A stretch of 64,000 nucleotides of DNA, taken from assembly GCA_963754645.1 (NCBI GenBank), contig CAVWGP010000006.1:1-64000 (forward strand), given 5' to 3'. The notes below the pieces were generated by a model. That model did no database searches. It was not told the origin of the DNA and worked only from the letters and a program-made list of their open reading frames with translations. The stretch comes from CAVWGP01 sp963754645 (lineage in GTDB: Bacteria > Pseudomonadota > Alphaproteobacteria > Bin65). Shown in pieces: positions 8,490 to 17,721 of this stretch. The position numbers and the translations under genes were made by a program. How positions within the stretch are numbered: the first letter of the stretch is position 1; every line of letters starts with the position of its first letter.

Positions 8490-8813
8490 TCAGGCGACGG
8501 CTGTCTTGATCCAGTCGTTCAGCCGGCTCTTCGGCGCGGCGCCGACCATATTGGAGGCAAGCGCGCCGGATTTGAACATCAGCAGTGTCGGGATAGAGCG
8601 CACGCCATATTGCGCGCCGAGCTCCGGATTCTCGTCAATGTTGAGCTTGGCGATCTTCACCTTGCCGGAATGCTCATTGGCAAGCTCCTCAAGCGAAGGC
8701 CCGATCATCTTGCACGGGCCGCACCATTCGGCCCAGAAATCCACGACCACCGGAACATTGGACTCCAGCACCTCGGATTTGAAATTGGAATTGTCGACCT
8801 TGACGGTTGCCAT
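8490..8813 (-). CDS. trxA: thioredoxin
   Basis: 107-residue cytoplasmic thioredoxin that reduces protein disulphides and is recycled by thioredoxin reductase. The redox motif WCGPCK has Cys31 and Cys34, and the cis-proline loop VRSIPTLLMF is present, with normal fold length. The ATG at 8813 (MATVKVDNSNF) is preferred over the ATG two codons upstream because GAAAGG is then about 8 bases away and matches the usual rhizobial N-terminus. It lies downstream of addA on the same strand. Confidence 0.95.
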   Translation of the reverse strand: MATVKVDNSNFKSEVLESNVPVVVDFWAEWCGPCKMIGPSLEELANEHSGKVKIAKLNIDENPELGAQYGVRSIPTLLMFKSGALASNMVGAAPKSRLNDWIKTAVA

Positions 8814-8885
8814 GTGCATGCCTTTCGGAAGTTATCTTTGGCCTCTAGCTGGGGAGACTCACCAGTGCGTTCAAGCCCCGGTCTG

Positions 8886-11800
8886 TCACGAATTCGCGAG
8901 TGCTTCAAGCGCAGCGTCCATCCGCTCGGATGGCAGGGCGACCAGCTTTGCACCGCCCGTGTAAAGCAGGGCGCATTCGATCACCTTGTCTGGATAGAGC
9001 GGCTGGAGAATGGCGCGGTACAGCGCCATCTGTGTGAGATAGCTTGCGGGCACGTCTGCCAAGCTGTGCGCGGGCGCGTAGTCCGTCTTGAAATCGACGA
9101 GCAGAATGCGGCTCTCCTCCACTGCGATACGGTCAATCTTGCCTGACACCATGCGGGTTTCGCCGCGCACTCTGACCTGGCCCACTACCGACACTTCCGC
9201 ACGCGATCCCGCCGAAAAGGCAGGCTGGAAGCGGGTGTCTTCCAGCACCCGCAGCACATCTGCAACCACCGCAGCCTTGCGGATATCCGTCCAATCTGCG
9301 GCGGCCTTGTCTACATAGCGTAAGGCAGCCAGGCGGCGGCTTTCCTGCGGCAGGCCGGGCAGGCTTTCCAGGAGCTTGTGCGTGATCAGGCCGCGCAAAA
9401 TGGCGACAGAAGGCTGGGCCTCGTTGTTGTCGAGAACAGGCGAAGCGGCGCTTGCGCTTGCACCCGGCTCAATCACCAGGGAAGCCCCCGAAGGCGAAAG
9501 CGGCCTTGGCACCAGGCGCACAGGCGGCAGAGGCTGGCTGAAGAAGTGCGGCAGCGGCGCAAAACTATCTGCCGAATCTCCCAATTCGACTGCCGGAGGA
9601 GGCTTGTGGTTCAGCAGTTGGAAGATATCGACGTTCACTTCCAGATGCGGCTGCCATTCGCTCCGAATATGATCCGGGATGGCTTTCAGGCCTGCCGAAA
9701 CCATGCGCAGCCACGTGTCTTCTCTTTTGATGGTTTTTGAATTGGCAAAGCCGCAGACAATCAGCCGGTCCTCGGCCCGCGTCATGCCAACATAGAGCAG
9801 GCGGCGGAACTCCTCCTCGCCGCGGCTCTTCAATTCGGTCCGGTGTGCGGCGGTTTTGGACGTGTGAAACTCCTTCAGCGGCTCCCACACGAAAAGCGGC
9901 GGCTCGGCGGAAAGGGCAAGAAGCCTCGGCAGCGGATTATTCTGAGGAGGCGGATCGACGAGGAAGACGATTGGCGATTCCTGACCCTTGGCGGCATGCG
10001 CGGTCATGATGCGCACCTCATTGCGCGCCGCGTCCATCTCGCGCTTCACTTCTGGCGCGGCTTCTTCAAGCGTTTCGACAAAGTCCTGCAGACCGCCCAG
10101 CCCGGCCTTTTCCGTTTCAGCGGCATAGTTCAGGAATTCATCGATAATTTCCCCAGCTTCAACGCCAAGCCGCTGCATCAGCCGCGCGCGCACTCTGTCG
10201 CGCGACAGGACGCGGGCGAAAAAGTCGAACACCGCGCTTTCAGACGCCTCCTTGCGCCAGCGCTCAAGCGTCATGAAAGCATCGGCGGCTTTCTGGTCAT
10301 TAGCGGCCCTATTCCGCATTTTGTCGTAAAGGCTCTCACCCGGCGCGCGGTAAGCGGCCAAATTCATCAGTTCCTCGTCGCTGAAGGCGAAAAGCGGGCT
10401 GCGCAGCAGCGCGGCGAGCGACAGGTCATCCTCGGTCAGGAGACAGATGCGCGCGAGCGCGAGCAGGTCCTTGACCGCGATGTGATCCGTCAGCGTCAGC
10501 CGGTCCGCGCCAGAAGCGGCAATGCGCCGGTTCTTCAGCTCCCGGGACAGGGCGTTCACAAACGGGCCGCGCTTCCTCACCAGGACCATGATGTCGCGCG
10601 GCATGATTTTCGCGCCGGAAGCCTGATTGACGGCGCCGTTTTTCAGCCAGTCATCGATGGTTTTGGCGATAGAAGCGGCCAGGCGGGCGGGGGGCGCGGC
10701 CTCATGGCGCTGGCCTTGCGTCCAATTGTCAGGAACTTCTTCCTTTTCAGGCGGAATGACGCATGGCCAGATCTCCACCCGGCCCGGGCCGTGAATGCGG
10801 ATCGGCTGGTGCAGCTGATATTCGCCGCCCGCCACAAGGCCGCGCTGGTTTTCCGGCACGGCGAAAACCTGATCGACCGCGGCAAGCACATCCGCCGTGG
10901 AGCGGAACGAGAGATTGAGGCTCGCCGGTTCAAACCGCTTGTCCGCCGCGCGGGCCTTCGCCTTGGTCTGGCGGCCGGTTTCAGCAAATACTTCCGGCCT
11001 CGCGCCCTGAAACGAGTAGATCGACTGTTTTTCATCGCCCACTGCAAACAGTGTGCGTGTCTGCCCGCGCGCGGTCTCGCCGGCAAAGAATTCCTCTGAA
11101 AGGGCGTTGATGACCTTCCATTGTGACGGGCTGGTGTCTTGCGCCTCGTCGACCAGAATGTGGCTGATGCCCTGATCAAGCTTGTACTGCACCCAGGCGC
11201 TGGCGCCGGACTGGGTCAGTAGCTTAACCGTCCGCTCGATAATGTCGTCATAGTCCAAGAGCGCCCGCTTCGCCTTGCGCTCGGCATATTCTGACAGCGC
11301 GGAGTTGGCGAGCGTGAGGCCAAAAACGGTGAAGCGCGCGGTTTTCAGCCGGGTGAGATGGTCGGCGATTTCCGCCATTTCTTCGCCGAATGCGTCCAGC
11401 GTCGCAGAAATGTCAGGGATGAATGCCGAAAGGGCTCTCGCCACATTGTCCTTGTTCTTGACGCCGCCTTCATCTTTCACTGCGGCTTTCAAGGCTTTGT
11501 GCCTCAGAGCCGCATCCGGCGCGCTCAGCGCATTTTCCATGCATAGAACAAATGCGAGCGTATGAACTTTGGAAGCAATATCCGGTTTCAATGCCACCAT
11601 GTCCCTTAGCACGGCGACCGGCAGCGAATTGAGCGGCCAAGACCTCGAAATGATGTCCGCTTCGCTCTCCGTTGGATCACAGCCGAGAAAATCATACAGT
11701 CTTGCATGCCCCGCTCCGCCTTCCGCGACAGACCTGCAAAACTCCGCCAGCGCGGGACGGTCGCGCGATTTCAGCACATCTTCGAGCAGATCCGTCAGCG

Positions 11801-12386
11801 CCTTTTCGCCCAGCGCGCCGACAATCTGGCGCACAGACTGCGCAATCGCATCGGCCCCAGGTATTCCGGCCTTTTGCAGCACGGCGCGGCGCGCGTCCTT
11901 GATAATCTGCGCCAACAGCGCGTCGTCAACCAGATCGAACCGGCCGGCAATGTTGGCTTCGAGCGGGAAGCGTCCGAGAATCATCTGGCAAAAGGCATGG
12001 ATGGTCTGGATCTTCAGCCCGCCAGGCGTTTCCAGCGCCCGCGCGAACAAGCGGCGGGCTTTGACCAGCTTGGCGGCTTCCGGCTCGCCGCCGTCCAGTT
12101 TCGAAATGGCCTCGGCAAGCTCCTCATCGCTGAGGCCGGTCCATTCCGCCAGCCGCTGGAACACCCGGTTTTCCATCACCGAAGCCGCCGCCTTGGTGTA
12201 GGTGAGGCAGACAATGGTGGAAGGTTCGACGCCTTCGAGCAAAAGCCGGATGACGCGCTCGGACAGGACATGGGTCTTGCCGGAACCGGCGTTGGCCGAG
12301 ACCCAGACTGAGGCCAGCGGGTCCGTCGCCTTGCGGGTCTGGGCGATGGTCTCAGCCGGAATTTCCTTGATAGGGCGCTTACTCAT
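8886..12386 (-). CDS. addA: double-strand-break repair helicase-nuclease AddA
   Basis: 1166-residue UvrD-type helicase fused to a RecB-like nuclease. With AddB it resects double-strand breaks for RecA loading, the alphaproteobacterial counterpart of RecBCD. The Walker A motif SANAGSGKTHVL is at about 30-41, helicase motif II is ILVDEAQDTSPSQWKV, and motif III is LFAVGDEKQSIYSFQGARPE. Motif VI lies in LLYVGMTRAEDRL. The C-terminal nuclease motif reads KIDRIAVEE then LLVDFKTDY. ATG 12386 is used because it overlaps the addB stop (8 bp) and is followed by the conserved helicase N-terminus; 44 extra codons to 12518 look spurious. Confidence 0.96.
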   Translation of the reverse strand: MSKRPIKEIPAETIAQTRKATDPLASVWVSANAGSGKTHVLSERVIRLLLEGVEPSTIVCLTYTKAAASVMENRVFQRLAEWTGLSDEELAEAISKLDGGEPEAAKLVKARRLFARALETPGGLKIQTIHAFCQMILGRFPLEANIAGRFDLVDDALLAQIIKDARRAVLQKAGIPGADAIAQSVRQIVGALGEKALTDLLEDVLKSRDRPALAEFCRSVAEGGAGHARLYDFLGCDPTESEADIISRSWPLNSLPVAVLRDMVALKPDIASKVHTLAFVLCMENALSAPDAALRHKALKAAVKDEGGVKNKDNVARALSAFIPDISATLDAFGEEMAEIADHLTRLKTARFTVFGLTLANSALSEYAERKAKRALLDYDDIIERTVKLLTQSGASAWVQYKLDQGISHILVDEAQDTSPSQWKVINALSEEFFAGETARGQTRTLFAVGDEKQSIYSFQGARPEVFAETGRQTKAKARAADKRFEPASLNLSFRSTADVLAAVDQVFAVPENQRGLVAGGEYQLHQPIRIHGPGRVEIWPCVIPPEKEEVPDNWTQGQRHEAAPPARLAASIAKTIDDWLKNGAVNQASGAKIMPRDIMVLVRKRGPFVNALSRELKNRRIAASGADRLTLTDHIAVKDLLALARICLLTEDDLSLAALLRSPLFAFSDEELMNLAAYRAPGESLYDKMRNRAANDQKAADAFMTLERWRKEASESAVFDFFARVLSRDRVRARLMQRLGVEAGEIIDEFLNYAAETEKAGLGGLQDFVETLEEAAPEVKREMDAARNEVRIMTAHAAKGQESPIVFLVDPPPQNNPLPRLLALSAEPPLFVWEPLKEFHTSKTAAHRTELKSRGEEEFRRLLYVGMTRAEDRLIVCGFANSKTIKREDTWLRMVSAGLKAIPDHIRSEWQPHLEVNVDIFQLLNHKPPPAVELGDSADSFAPLPHFFSQPLPPVRLVPRPLSPSGASLVIEPGASASAASPVLDNNEAQPSVAILRGLITHKLLESLPGLPQESRRLAALRYVDKAAADWTDIRKAAVVADVLRVLEDTRFQPAFSAGSRAEVSVVGQVRVRGETRMVSGKIDRIAVEESRILLVDFKTDYAPAHSLADVPASYLTQMALYRAILQPLYPDKVIECALLYTGGAKLVALPSERMDAALEALANS

Positions 12387-15300
12387 CGGCAGGCGCCTCG
12401 CTGTCATCCGAGCCGGCCGACCATTCGAGCAGGCGTGACAGATGATCGTAATCGCCTTGCTTCTTTGGCGGCAGGACGTGCGATGAATATTTCGCATCGG
12501 GCTTGGCGAAATAGCCAATCAGCCGGGTCAGCTCGCGCCAGCTTTTTTCCGCCAGCTCTTCGGCGGGAACGCCCTTATTGGCGTGGACCAGCGAGTCCAA
12601 ATGCAGTTCGCCTTTGGATTTCAGCCGGTAATATGCGAGGTCGTTGACGTTGGCCGCAGCGATCCCATTGAACGCTCCCCTTCCCGTCAGCGCCGCCTCA
12701 AGCGCCAGCTGCGGATCGACGAGCGCGCGGGCCTGCGAGACCGTTGGAGCCGTGCCGGTTTTGTAGTCAATGATATCGACCATGCCGTCATGACGCTCAT
12801 CAATCCGGTCGGCGCGGCCTGATATCGTGACGCTGCTGTTTGGAATTTGTGTTCTCGCCGCGCTGATTTCAGTGTGGCTGGCTTTGATGTCATCGCCGCG
12901 CAGACGCTCCATCTGCACGATTCCTTCCACTAGTTCGTCAAAGCGAGGCTGCCACAAAGCGAGCACCTCAAACGGATATTGTTGCTCTTCGAAGGACATG
13001 AGCGCGATGCGGCGCAAGGCGCGGCAGGCCTTCTCTTCATTGGAAAGATCAATGCGCGTTTCGATAAACTGCGCCATAATGGCGTGGAACAGCGTGCCGC
13101 GCTCCCGCTCGTCCGCAACTCGGATCAGCGGATCAAGCGGCAGAAGTTTAAGAATGCGTTTGGCATGAATTGAATAGGGATCGCTGCGCAGCGTGGCAAT
13201 TTCCGTAATGGAGAAATGCCTCGGCCTCAGCTCTGCCGGCGGGCTCGGCTCGGGGCGGCGCTCGAGGTCCATGTTAGGCAGCGCGTCAATCTCTGTGGCC
13301 CAATGCAGATATTGCGCGCCCCGCGCGCGCATCGCTTCTGTGTCGGTCTTGCCAATAAAAGCAGTCAGCCGCTGGAGCCAGCGCGAGGCAACGCTGGGCG
13401 CACTATCGCTCTTGAGGGACCGGGTCAGAATGACTTTAGCGGTTCCCATCGCCATCTGAAAATCATGCGCGGCCTGACCGATGCGCCGCTCGGGCGGATC
13501 AAGGCGCATGGAGGATTTCATGCCGCGCGACAGGAACGGATCTTCCGGCATGGCCCCCGGCCAGCTGCCTTCATTCAGGCTGCCAAGCACGATGGTGTCA
13601 ACCTCCTGCAGCCGCGCCTCAAGCGAGCCCCAGATGAAGATGTTTGGATCCGACCCGGTCTTCGGTTTGACTGCCTTGCCGGCTATCAATGCGCTATGCA
13701 CATCGGGAAAGGCCTCTGGTGAGAAGACAAATCCCGTCTCAGCCGAGACAAGCCCGCGCAGATGCGCCGCAAAGGCTTCACCGTGATCGCCATCATAAAG
13801 CGCCGCCAGCGAACCTTCCGCATCGCAGCCAATCATTTCAAAGGCAGCCACTGCCGCGTGGACCGCCTCCGGAACGGATACGTGCGGTGCGGCGGCAAGC
13901 GCTTGCAGCGGCGCGAGCGCGTCTCTGAAGGATTTGGCGATCTGTCGCGCGGCTTCAATGTCCGCGCCCGAAACGCGATCCATCCAGTCCGCGCGCCGGC
14001 TTCTCTCTGCGGCCTCGAGCAGGGACCGCTCGAACCTATCACCAAGCGTCTGCGCATCCACTTCACCAATGTTGCCGCGCAGGGCGACAAGCTCAAGCGT
14101 TTCGGCTGCCCGCAAACTGACTGCGCTCTCGCGTCCAAACTTGGATAGCGGATGCTTCAGGACCGTGAGCAGGTCGACAGGTCCGGCGGGCGCGAACACA
14201 CACCGGATGAGCGTTTGAAACAGCGCTGCCTGCGGTGTGTTGGCAAGCGGCGTGCCGCCGGAATCATCAGCTACGATGCCGAATCGCAAAAGCTCCGCTG
14301 AAACGCGGCGCGCAAGATTGCGGTCGGGCGTCACCAGCGCGGCGGTGTGTTCCCGATTTTCGCCAAGGGCTTGACGCAGAGCTATGGCGATCGCCAGAGC
14401 CTCCTCACGCTCGCCCGGCGCTTCGATCAGAACAACGTCAGATAACGCCTCGCCGTGATTGCCCGCTGATGCGCCCCAAAGGTCTGTCGTGTCAGCCGGC
14501 CGCAGCGCCTCGGAGATGATCTTCTCCCTGGCCTGCAAATGACGCGCTGGTTCGGTCAGGGGCTGAACATCCGCCCGCATCGCTCCCAGCTTTGACAAAA
14601 GCTTCATCAGACCGAATTGCGGATGGCCGCATATCGACGCCGGCGCATCTATCGCACCGATATGCGCCCATGTCGCCTCATCCATCTGCTTGTCGAGACC
14701 GGGCAAAACCACCGCGCCTTGCGGAAGCCGCGCGATGACGGCGAGCAGATCGGCAGTCGCCGGAATGGAACCTGTGGACCCCGCTGCAATAACGGGCCCG
14801 GCTGGCGGAAAATCCGAAAGCCGCCGCGCTTCGGCGCGCAGCACAGCGTTGCGATGCGCCACCGGATCGGAAAGGCCACGCTCCGCGAGATACGCTGGAA
14901 AGGCTTCGGTGACGATGCTGAGAAACTTGACCGTATGCTGCCACCATCCGGCGAGCGCATCTGAATCGACCTTGGCAAGCTCATGCCAGGTCACACCTTC
15001 CCGCTCCATTTCGTCCATCAAGCCGGCAAGATCGCGCGCCAGCCAGATGGCGTCGGCGGCGGTGGAGGGGAGCATGATGTTTTCGCCAGCAATCAGCGAA
15101 GGCGCGTCATGGCCGAGCTGTTTGCTCCATGCCGATGTCAGCCGGGCGAGGGTAAGGATGCGCTCGTCAGAGGCAATCGGCGGATCAAGCGAAAGCTCTT
15201 CCGCATCAGGCGAGGCAAAGAATGCCGCATCTTCATCGAACTCACCGAGCGGCTTGATAACCGGTAAAATCGCCGAGCGTGTTCCGCCTGTTTCGGCAAA

Positions 15301-15489
15301 CAAAGCCCGCAGGGCGCGGGCGGCGCGGCGGGTCGGCACATAGATTGTGGTCGAGGCCAGTGCGAGCGGGTTGGACGGATCGGGCCCCGGCCAGTCAAAT
15401 GCGCCGGAGCGGACAGACGACACCAGTGTTGTCAGGAACGGAACGCCGGGCGCAATTGAAAAGACATTGGGCCGGCGTTGATCGGTCAT
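12379..15489 (-). CDS. addB: double-strand-break repair protein AddB
   Basis: 1036-residue partner of AddA with an inactivated helicase-like N-terminal region and a C-terminal PD-(D/E)XK nuclease domain. The nuclease motif is visible as GRADRIDERHDGMVDIIDYKTG (Asp and Glu-x-Lys equivalents DIIDYKTG), with QxxxY-like residues upstream and downstream. VPTRRAARALRALFAETGG near the N-terminus is typical of the alphaproteobacterial AddB family. Its start (ATG 15489) overlaps the stop of the nucleotidyltransferase gene and its end overlaps addA, so the three are translationally coupled. Confidence 0.95.
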   Translation of the reverse strand: MTDQRRPNVFSIAPGVPFLTTLVSSVRSGAFDWPGPDPSNPLALASTTIYVPTRRAARALRALFAETGGTRSAILPVIKPLGEFDEDAAFFASPDAEELSLDPPIASDERILTLARLTSAWSKQLGHDAPSLIAGENIMLPSTAADAIWLARDLAGLMDEMEREGVTWHELAKVDSDALAGWWQHTVKFLSIVTEAFPAYLAERGLSDPVAHRNAVLRAEARRLSDFPPAGPVIAAGSTGSIPATADLLAVIARLPQGAVVLPGLDKQMDEATWAHIGAIDAPASICGHPQFGLMKLLSKLGAMRADVQPLTEPARHLQAREKIISEALRPADTTDLWGASAGNHGEALSDVVLIEAPGEREEALAIAIALRQALGENREHTAALVTPDRNLARRVSAELLRFGIVADDSGGTPLANTPQAALFQTLIRCVFAPAGPVDLLTVLKHPLSKFGRESAVSLRAAETLELVALRGNIGEVDAQTLGDRFERSLLEAAERSRRADWMDRVSGADIEAARQIAKSFRDALAPLQALAAAPHVSVPEAVHAAVAAFEMIGCDAEGSLAALYDGDHGEAFAAHLRGLVSAETGFVFSPEAFPDVHSALIAGKAVKPKTGSDPNIFIWGSLEARLQEVDTIVLGSLNEGSWPGAMPEDPFLSRGMKSSMRLDPPERRIGQAAHDFQMAMGTAKVILTRSLKSDSAPSVASRWLQRLTAFIGKTDTEAMRARGAQYLHWATEIDALPNMDLERRPEPSPPAELRPRHFSITEIATLRSDPYSIHAKRILKLLPLDPLIRVADERERGTLFHAIMAQFIETRIDLSNEEKACRALRRIALMSFEEQQYPFEVLALWQPRFDELVEGIVQMERLRGDDIKASHTEISAARTQIPNSSVTISGRADRIDERHDGMVDIIDYKTGTAPTVSQARALVDPQLALEAALTGRGAFNGIAAANVNDLAYYRLKSKGELHLDSLVHANKGVPAEELAEKSWRELTRLIGYFAKPDAKYSSHVLPPKKQGDYDHLSRLLEWSAGSDDSEAPADE

Positions 15490-16211
15490 CGTTTCCTGCG
15501 TTTTTTCACCACGGCTTCGGCAGCCTCGATAGCGTCCGGCGTGCCCACTGTAATCCAGTGGCCTTCCATTGGCATACCAAAAAGCTTGCCATCGGCAATA
15601 GCCTTGTTGAATTGCCGGTTGAGCGAATGCGGTTCAAGCGTCGCGCCCTTGAACACGCGCGGATGGATGACAGCCGCGCCTGCATAGACGTACGGCACTG
15701 TCTCATCCGTTCCCGGCCTGCGCAGCCGGTTGCTCATATCCATGGAGAAATCCCCCTCGCCCTCATAACCGGTCGCCTGCCCAGGCGTTACCAGCATGAG
15801 TAGTATATCCATGGAGTCTGAATCAAACATTGCGGCAAGGCGGTTCAAATTGCTCTCTTCGCCTTCAATCCAGAATGTGTCTGAATTTATGAGAAAGAAA
15901 GGGTTATCCCCAAGCAATGGCAGCGCCTTCATGATCCCGCCGCCCAATTCAAGAAGCACGCCGCGTTCATCGGAAATAGTAATCCTGGGGCTGCGGCGCT
16001 GCGCCAGATGCTCTTCAAGCTGGCCTGCAAGATAATGCACGTTCACAACGCCATGCGTGACACCCGCGGCCTGGAGGCAATCCAGACCCCAATCGATCAT
16101 CGGCTTGCCTCCGATTTTCACGAGTGGTTTTGGAATTGTGTCCGTGATCGGCCGAAGGCGCTTGCCAAGGCCTGCGGCGAGAACCATGGCGGTCGTGATC
16201 TTGTCTTGCAA
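15486..16211 (-). CDS. MurU-like sugar-phosphate nucleotidyltransferase
   Basis: 241-residue nucleotidyltransferase of the NTP_transferase family. The signature AMVLAAGLGKRLRPITDTIPKP binds the nucleotide, and FFLINSDTFW holds the metal-binding Asp. MurU relatives convert N-acetylmuramate 1-phosphate to UDP-MurNAc in peptidoglycan recycling. The neighbouring gene carries an AmgK-like kinase domain, which makes 1-phosphorylated amino sugars, so MurU is the best reading. A role with another sugar 1-phosphate cannot be excluded. It starts 19 bp downstream of the TsaE-AmgK gene. Confidence 0.85.
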   Translation of the reverse strand: MQDKITTAMVLAAGLGKRLRPITDTIPKPLVKIGGKPMIDWGLDCLQAAGVTHGVVNVHYLAGQLEEHLAQRRSPRITISDERGVLLELGGGIMKALPLLGDNPFFLINSDTFWIEGEESNLNRLAAMFDSDSMDILLMLVTPGQATGYEGEGDFSMDMSNRLRRPGTDETVPYVYAGAAVIHPRVFKGATLEPHSLNRQFNKAIADGKLFGMPMEGHWITVGTPDAIEAAEAVVKKRRKR

Positions 16212-16230
16212 TGGAAAGGCTTTCCGCGAC

Positions 16231-17715
16231 TCAGTTCAGGAAGCTTGAATAGAAGCGGGACAGTTTTGCAAGCCTTGGATGCTCAAGCGCTCGTTTCACA
16301 TAAGCCTCCATGCGCGGCAAATGTTTGAGATAGTCAGGCTTTCCGTCTCGTTTGTCGAGGCGCACGAATATGCCCAGGATCTTCGTGGCGCGCTGCAGCG
16401 CGGTGATTGCATAGGCCTCGCGGAACGCAGCTTCGTCAAAATCGCCGAGCGCGTGGCGCGCTGCGCAATAGGCGCCGGTCAGCTGCCTTTCGAGCTCTTC
16501 CGGTATGGTCACGCGCGCATCCTGGGCAAGCGAAGACACATCATAGGACAACGGCCCGTAAAGCGCGTCCTGGATATCGACCAGACCAAGCCTGTCAGTA
16601 CCGGACTTTTCGTCCCGCCAGATGAGATTGGGTGAGTGGTAGTCGCGCAGGATCAGCCCGGTCTCCGAGCGCCCCAGTACGGCGATAAGCTCATCCCAGA
16701 GCAGATTGAACGTTTGCGATTCCTCGTCACTCACGGCCCGGCTCAGCCGGAAAGGCACATACCACTCGAGCATCAGCCGCGCTTCAATCATCAGCGCGTC
16801 GTGATCATAGGGCGGCAGAGAGTAGGTCTTGGCCCGATCATAGGGCAGATCGCGGGAAACCTGCGCCGCGTGCAGCTTGGCAAGAAGTTCGCTCGCAGCC
16901 TGGTAACGCGCAGGGATTGGGGCCCCGGCTTCGTCGGTTATTTTCCCGTCACCCAGATTCTCCATCAGGAGAATCCCCGAATCCAGATCTTCGGCAATGA
17001 TTTCCGGCGCAGCAAAGCCATGAGCCTTCAGCGCGCGCGCAACAGCTACAAACGGCGTCACGGTCCAAGTGATGCGCGCGGTCTGCCGGTATGAGCGGCC
17101 ATTGATGATGGGAGACAAGTCAGGCTTTTCCGGATGATCCATCAGGATCATGTCCGGCCTGCCAGCCATGGCAATGCGCTCGAACGACCGCGTCGAAGCA
17201 TCGCCCTGAAACCAGCTGCGCTGCGCTTTGCTATAACCATGGCCCGCCAGAAATTGGCGTATGGCCAAGGAACGCCCGATGCGGTCCATCGCTTCCGGCG
17301 AGCCTGAAATGATTGCCTGCCGGCCGTAGCCGTGCTCGCTGAGTTCCAGTTTCAGCGCGTTTGCTGGTACCCGGCCATCGGCGCGTTCCGGCCATTCAAT
17401 GAGCGCGATGCCGGTGGCCATGGCGTCATCAAGGCCAAGCTCTTCAATCTCATGGGGCGCACCAAGGCGATACAGATCAAAATGCGTGACCGGGATGCGA
17501 AGTGCGTAGGCTTGCGCAAGCGTAAATGTCGGGCTTGGCACGTCCAGCCCGGGATCATTCGCCATGGCCCGGATCAAAGCGCGGGCGAGCGTCGACTTGC
17601 CTGCGCCCAGATCGCCTGACAGGGCCAGGACATCGCCCTTTTTCAGCGCGCGGGCCAGGTCCTCGCCGAGACGGTCGGTGGCGCGGGCGTCGGGCAGGTC
17701 GATTTCAACTGGCAC
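16231..17715 (-). CDS. tsaE: TsaE-AmgK fusion (tRNA t6A ATPase plus sugar kinase)
   Basis: 494-residue two-domain protein. Residues 1-150 match TsaE, the ATPase needed for threonylcarbamoyl-A37 tRNA modification: P-loop LSGDLGAGKSTLARALIR, VPSPTFTL and IEWPERADG. Residues ~160-494 match aminoglycoside-phosphotransferase-fold kinases of the AmgK type: GDASTRSFERI, catalytic loop LILRDYHSPNLIW and metal-binding GLVDIQDA. Such fusions occur in related Alphaproteobacteria. GTG 17715 is used, 6 bp after the upstream histidine kinase stop. With the adjacent MurU-like gene the kinase half fits MurNAc/GlcNAc recycling. Confidence 0.9.
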   Translation of the reverse strand: MPVEIDLPDARATDRLGEDLARALKKGDVLALSGDLGAGKSTLARALIRAMANDPGLDVPSPTFTLAQAYALRIPVTHFDLYRLGAPHEIEELGLDDAMATGIALIEWPERADGRVPANALKLELSEHGYGRQAIISGSPEAMDRIGRSLAIRQFLAGHGYSKAQRSWFQGDASTRSFERIAMAGRPDMILMDHPEKPDLSPIINGRSYRQTARITWTVTPFVAVARALKAHGFAAPEIIAEDLDSGILLMENLGDGKITDEAGAPIPARYQAASELLAKLHAAQVSRDLPYDRAKTYSLPPYDHDALMIEARLMLEWYVPFRLSRAVSDEESQTFNLLWDELIAVLGRSETGLILRDYHSPNLIWRDEKSGTDRLGLVDIQDALYGPLSYDVSSLAQDARVTIPEELERQLTGAYCAARHALGDFDEAAFREAYAITALQRATKILGIFVRLDKRDGKPDYLKHLPRMEAYVKRALEHPRLAKLSRFYSSFLN

Positions 17716-17721
17716 GCGGCT

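Noticed and set aside
9843..11099. 418-codon plus-strand open frame inside addA
   Set aside because: It is the antisense shadow of a GC-rich helicase gene, rich in Arg/His/Gly, with no recognisable motif.
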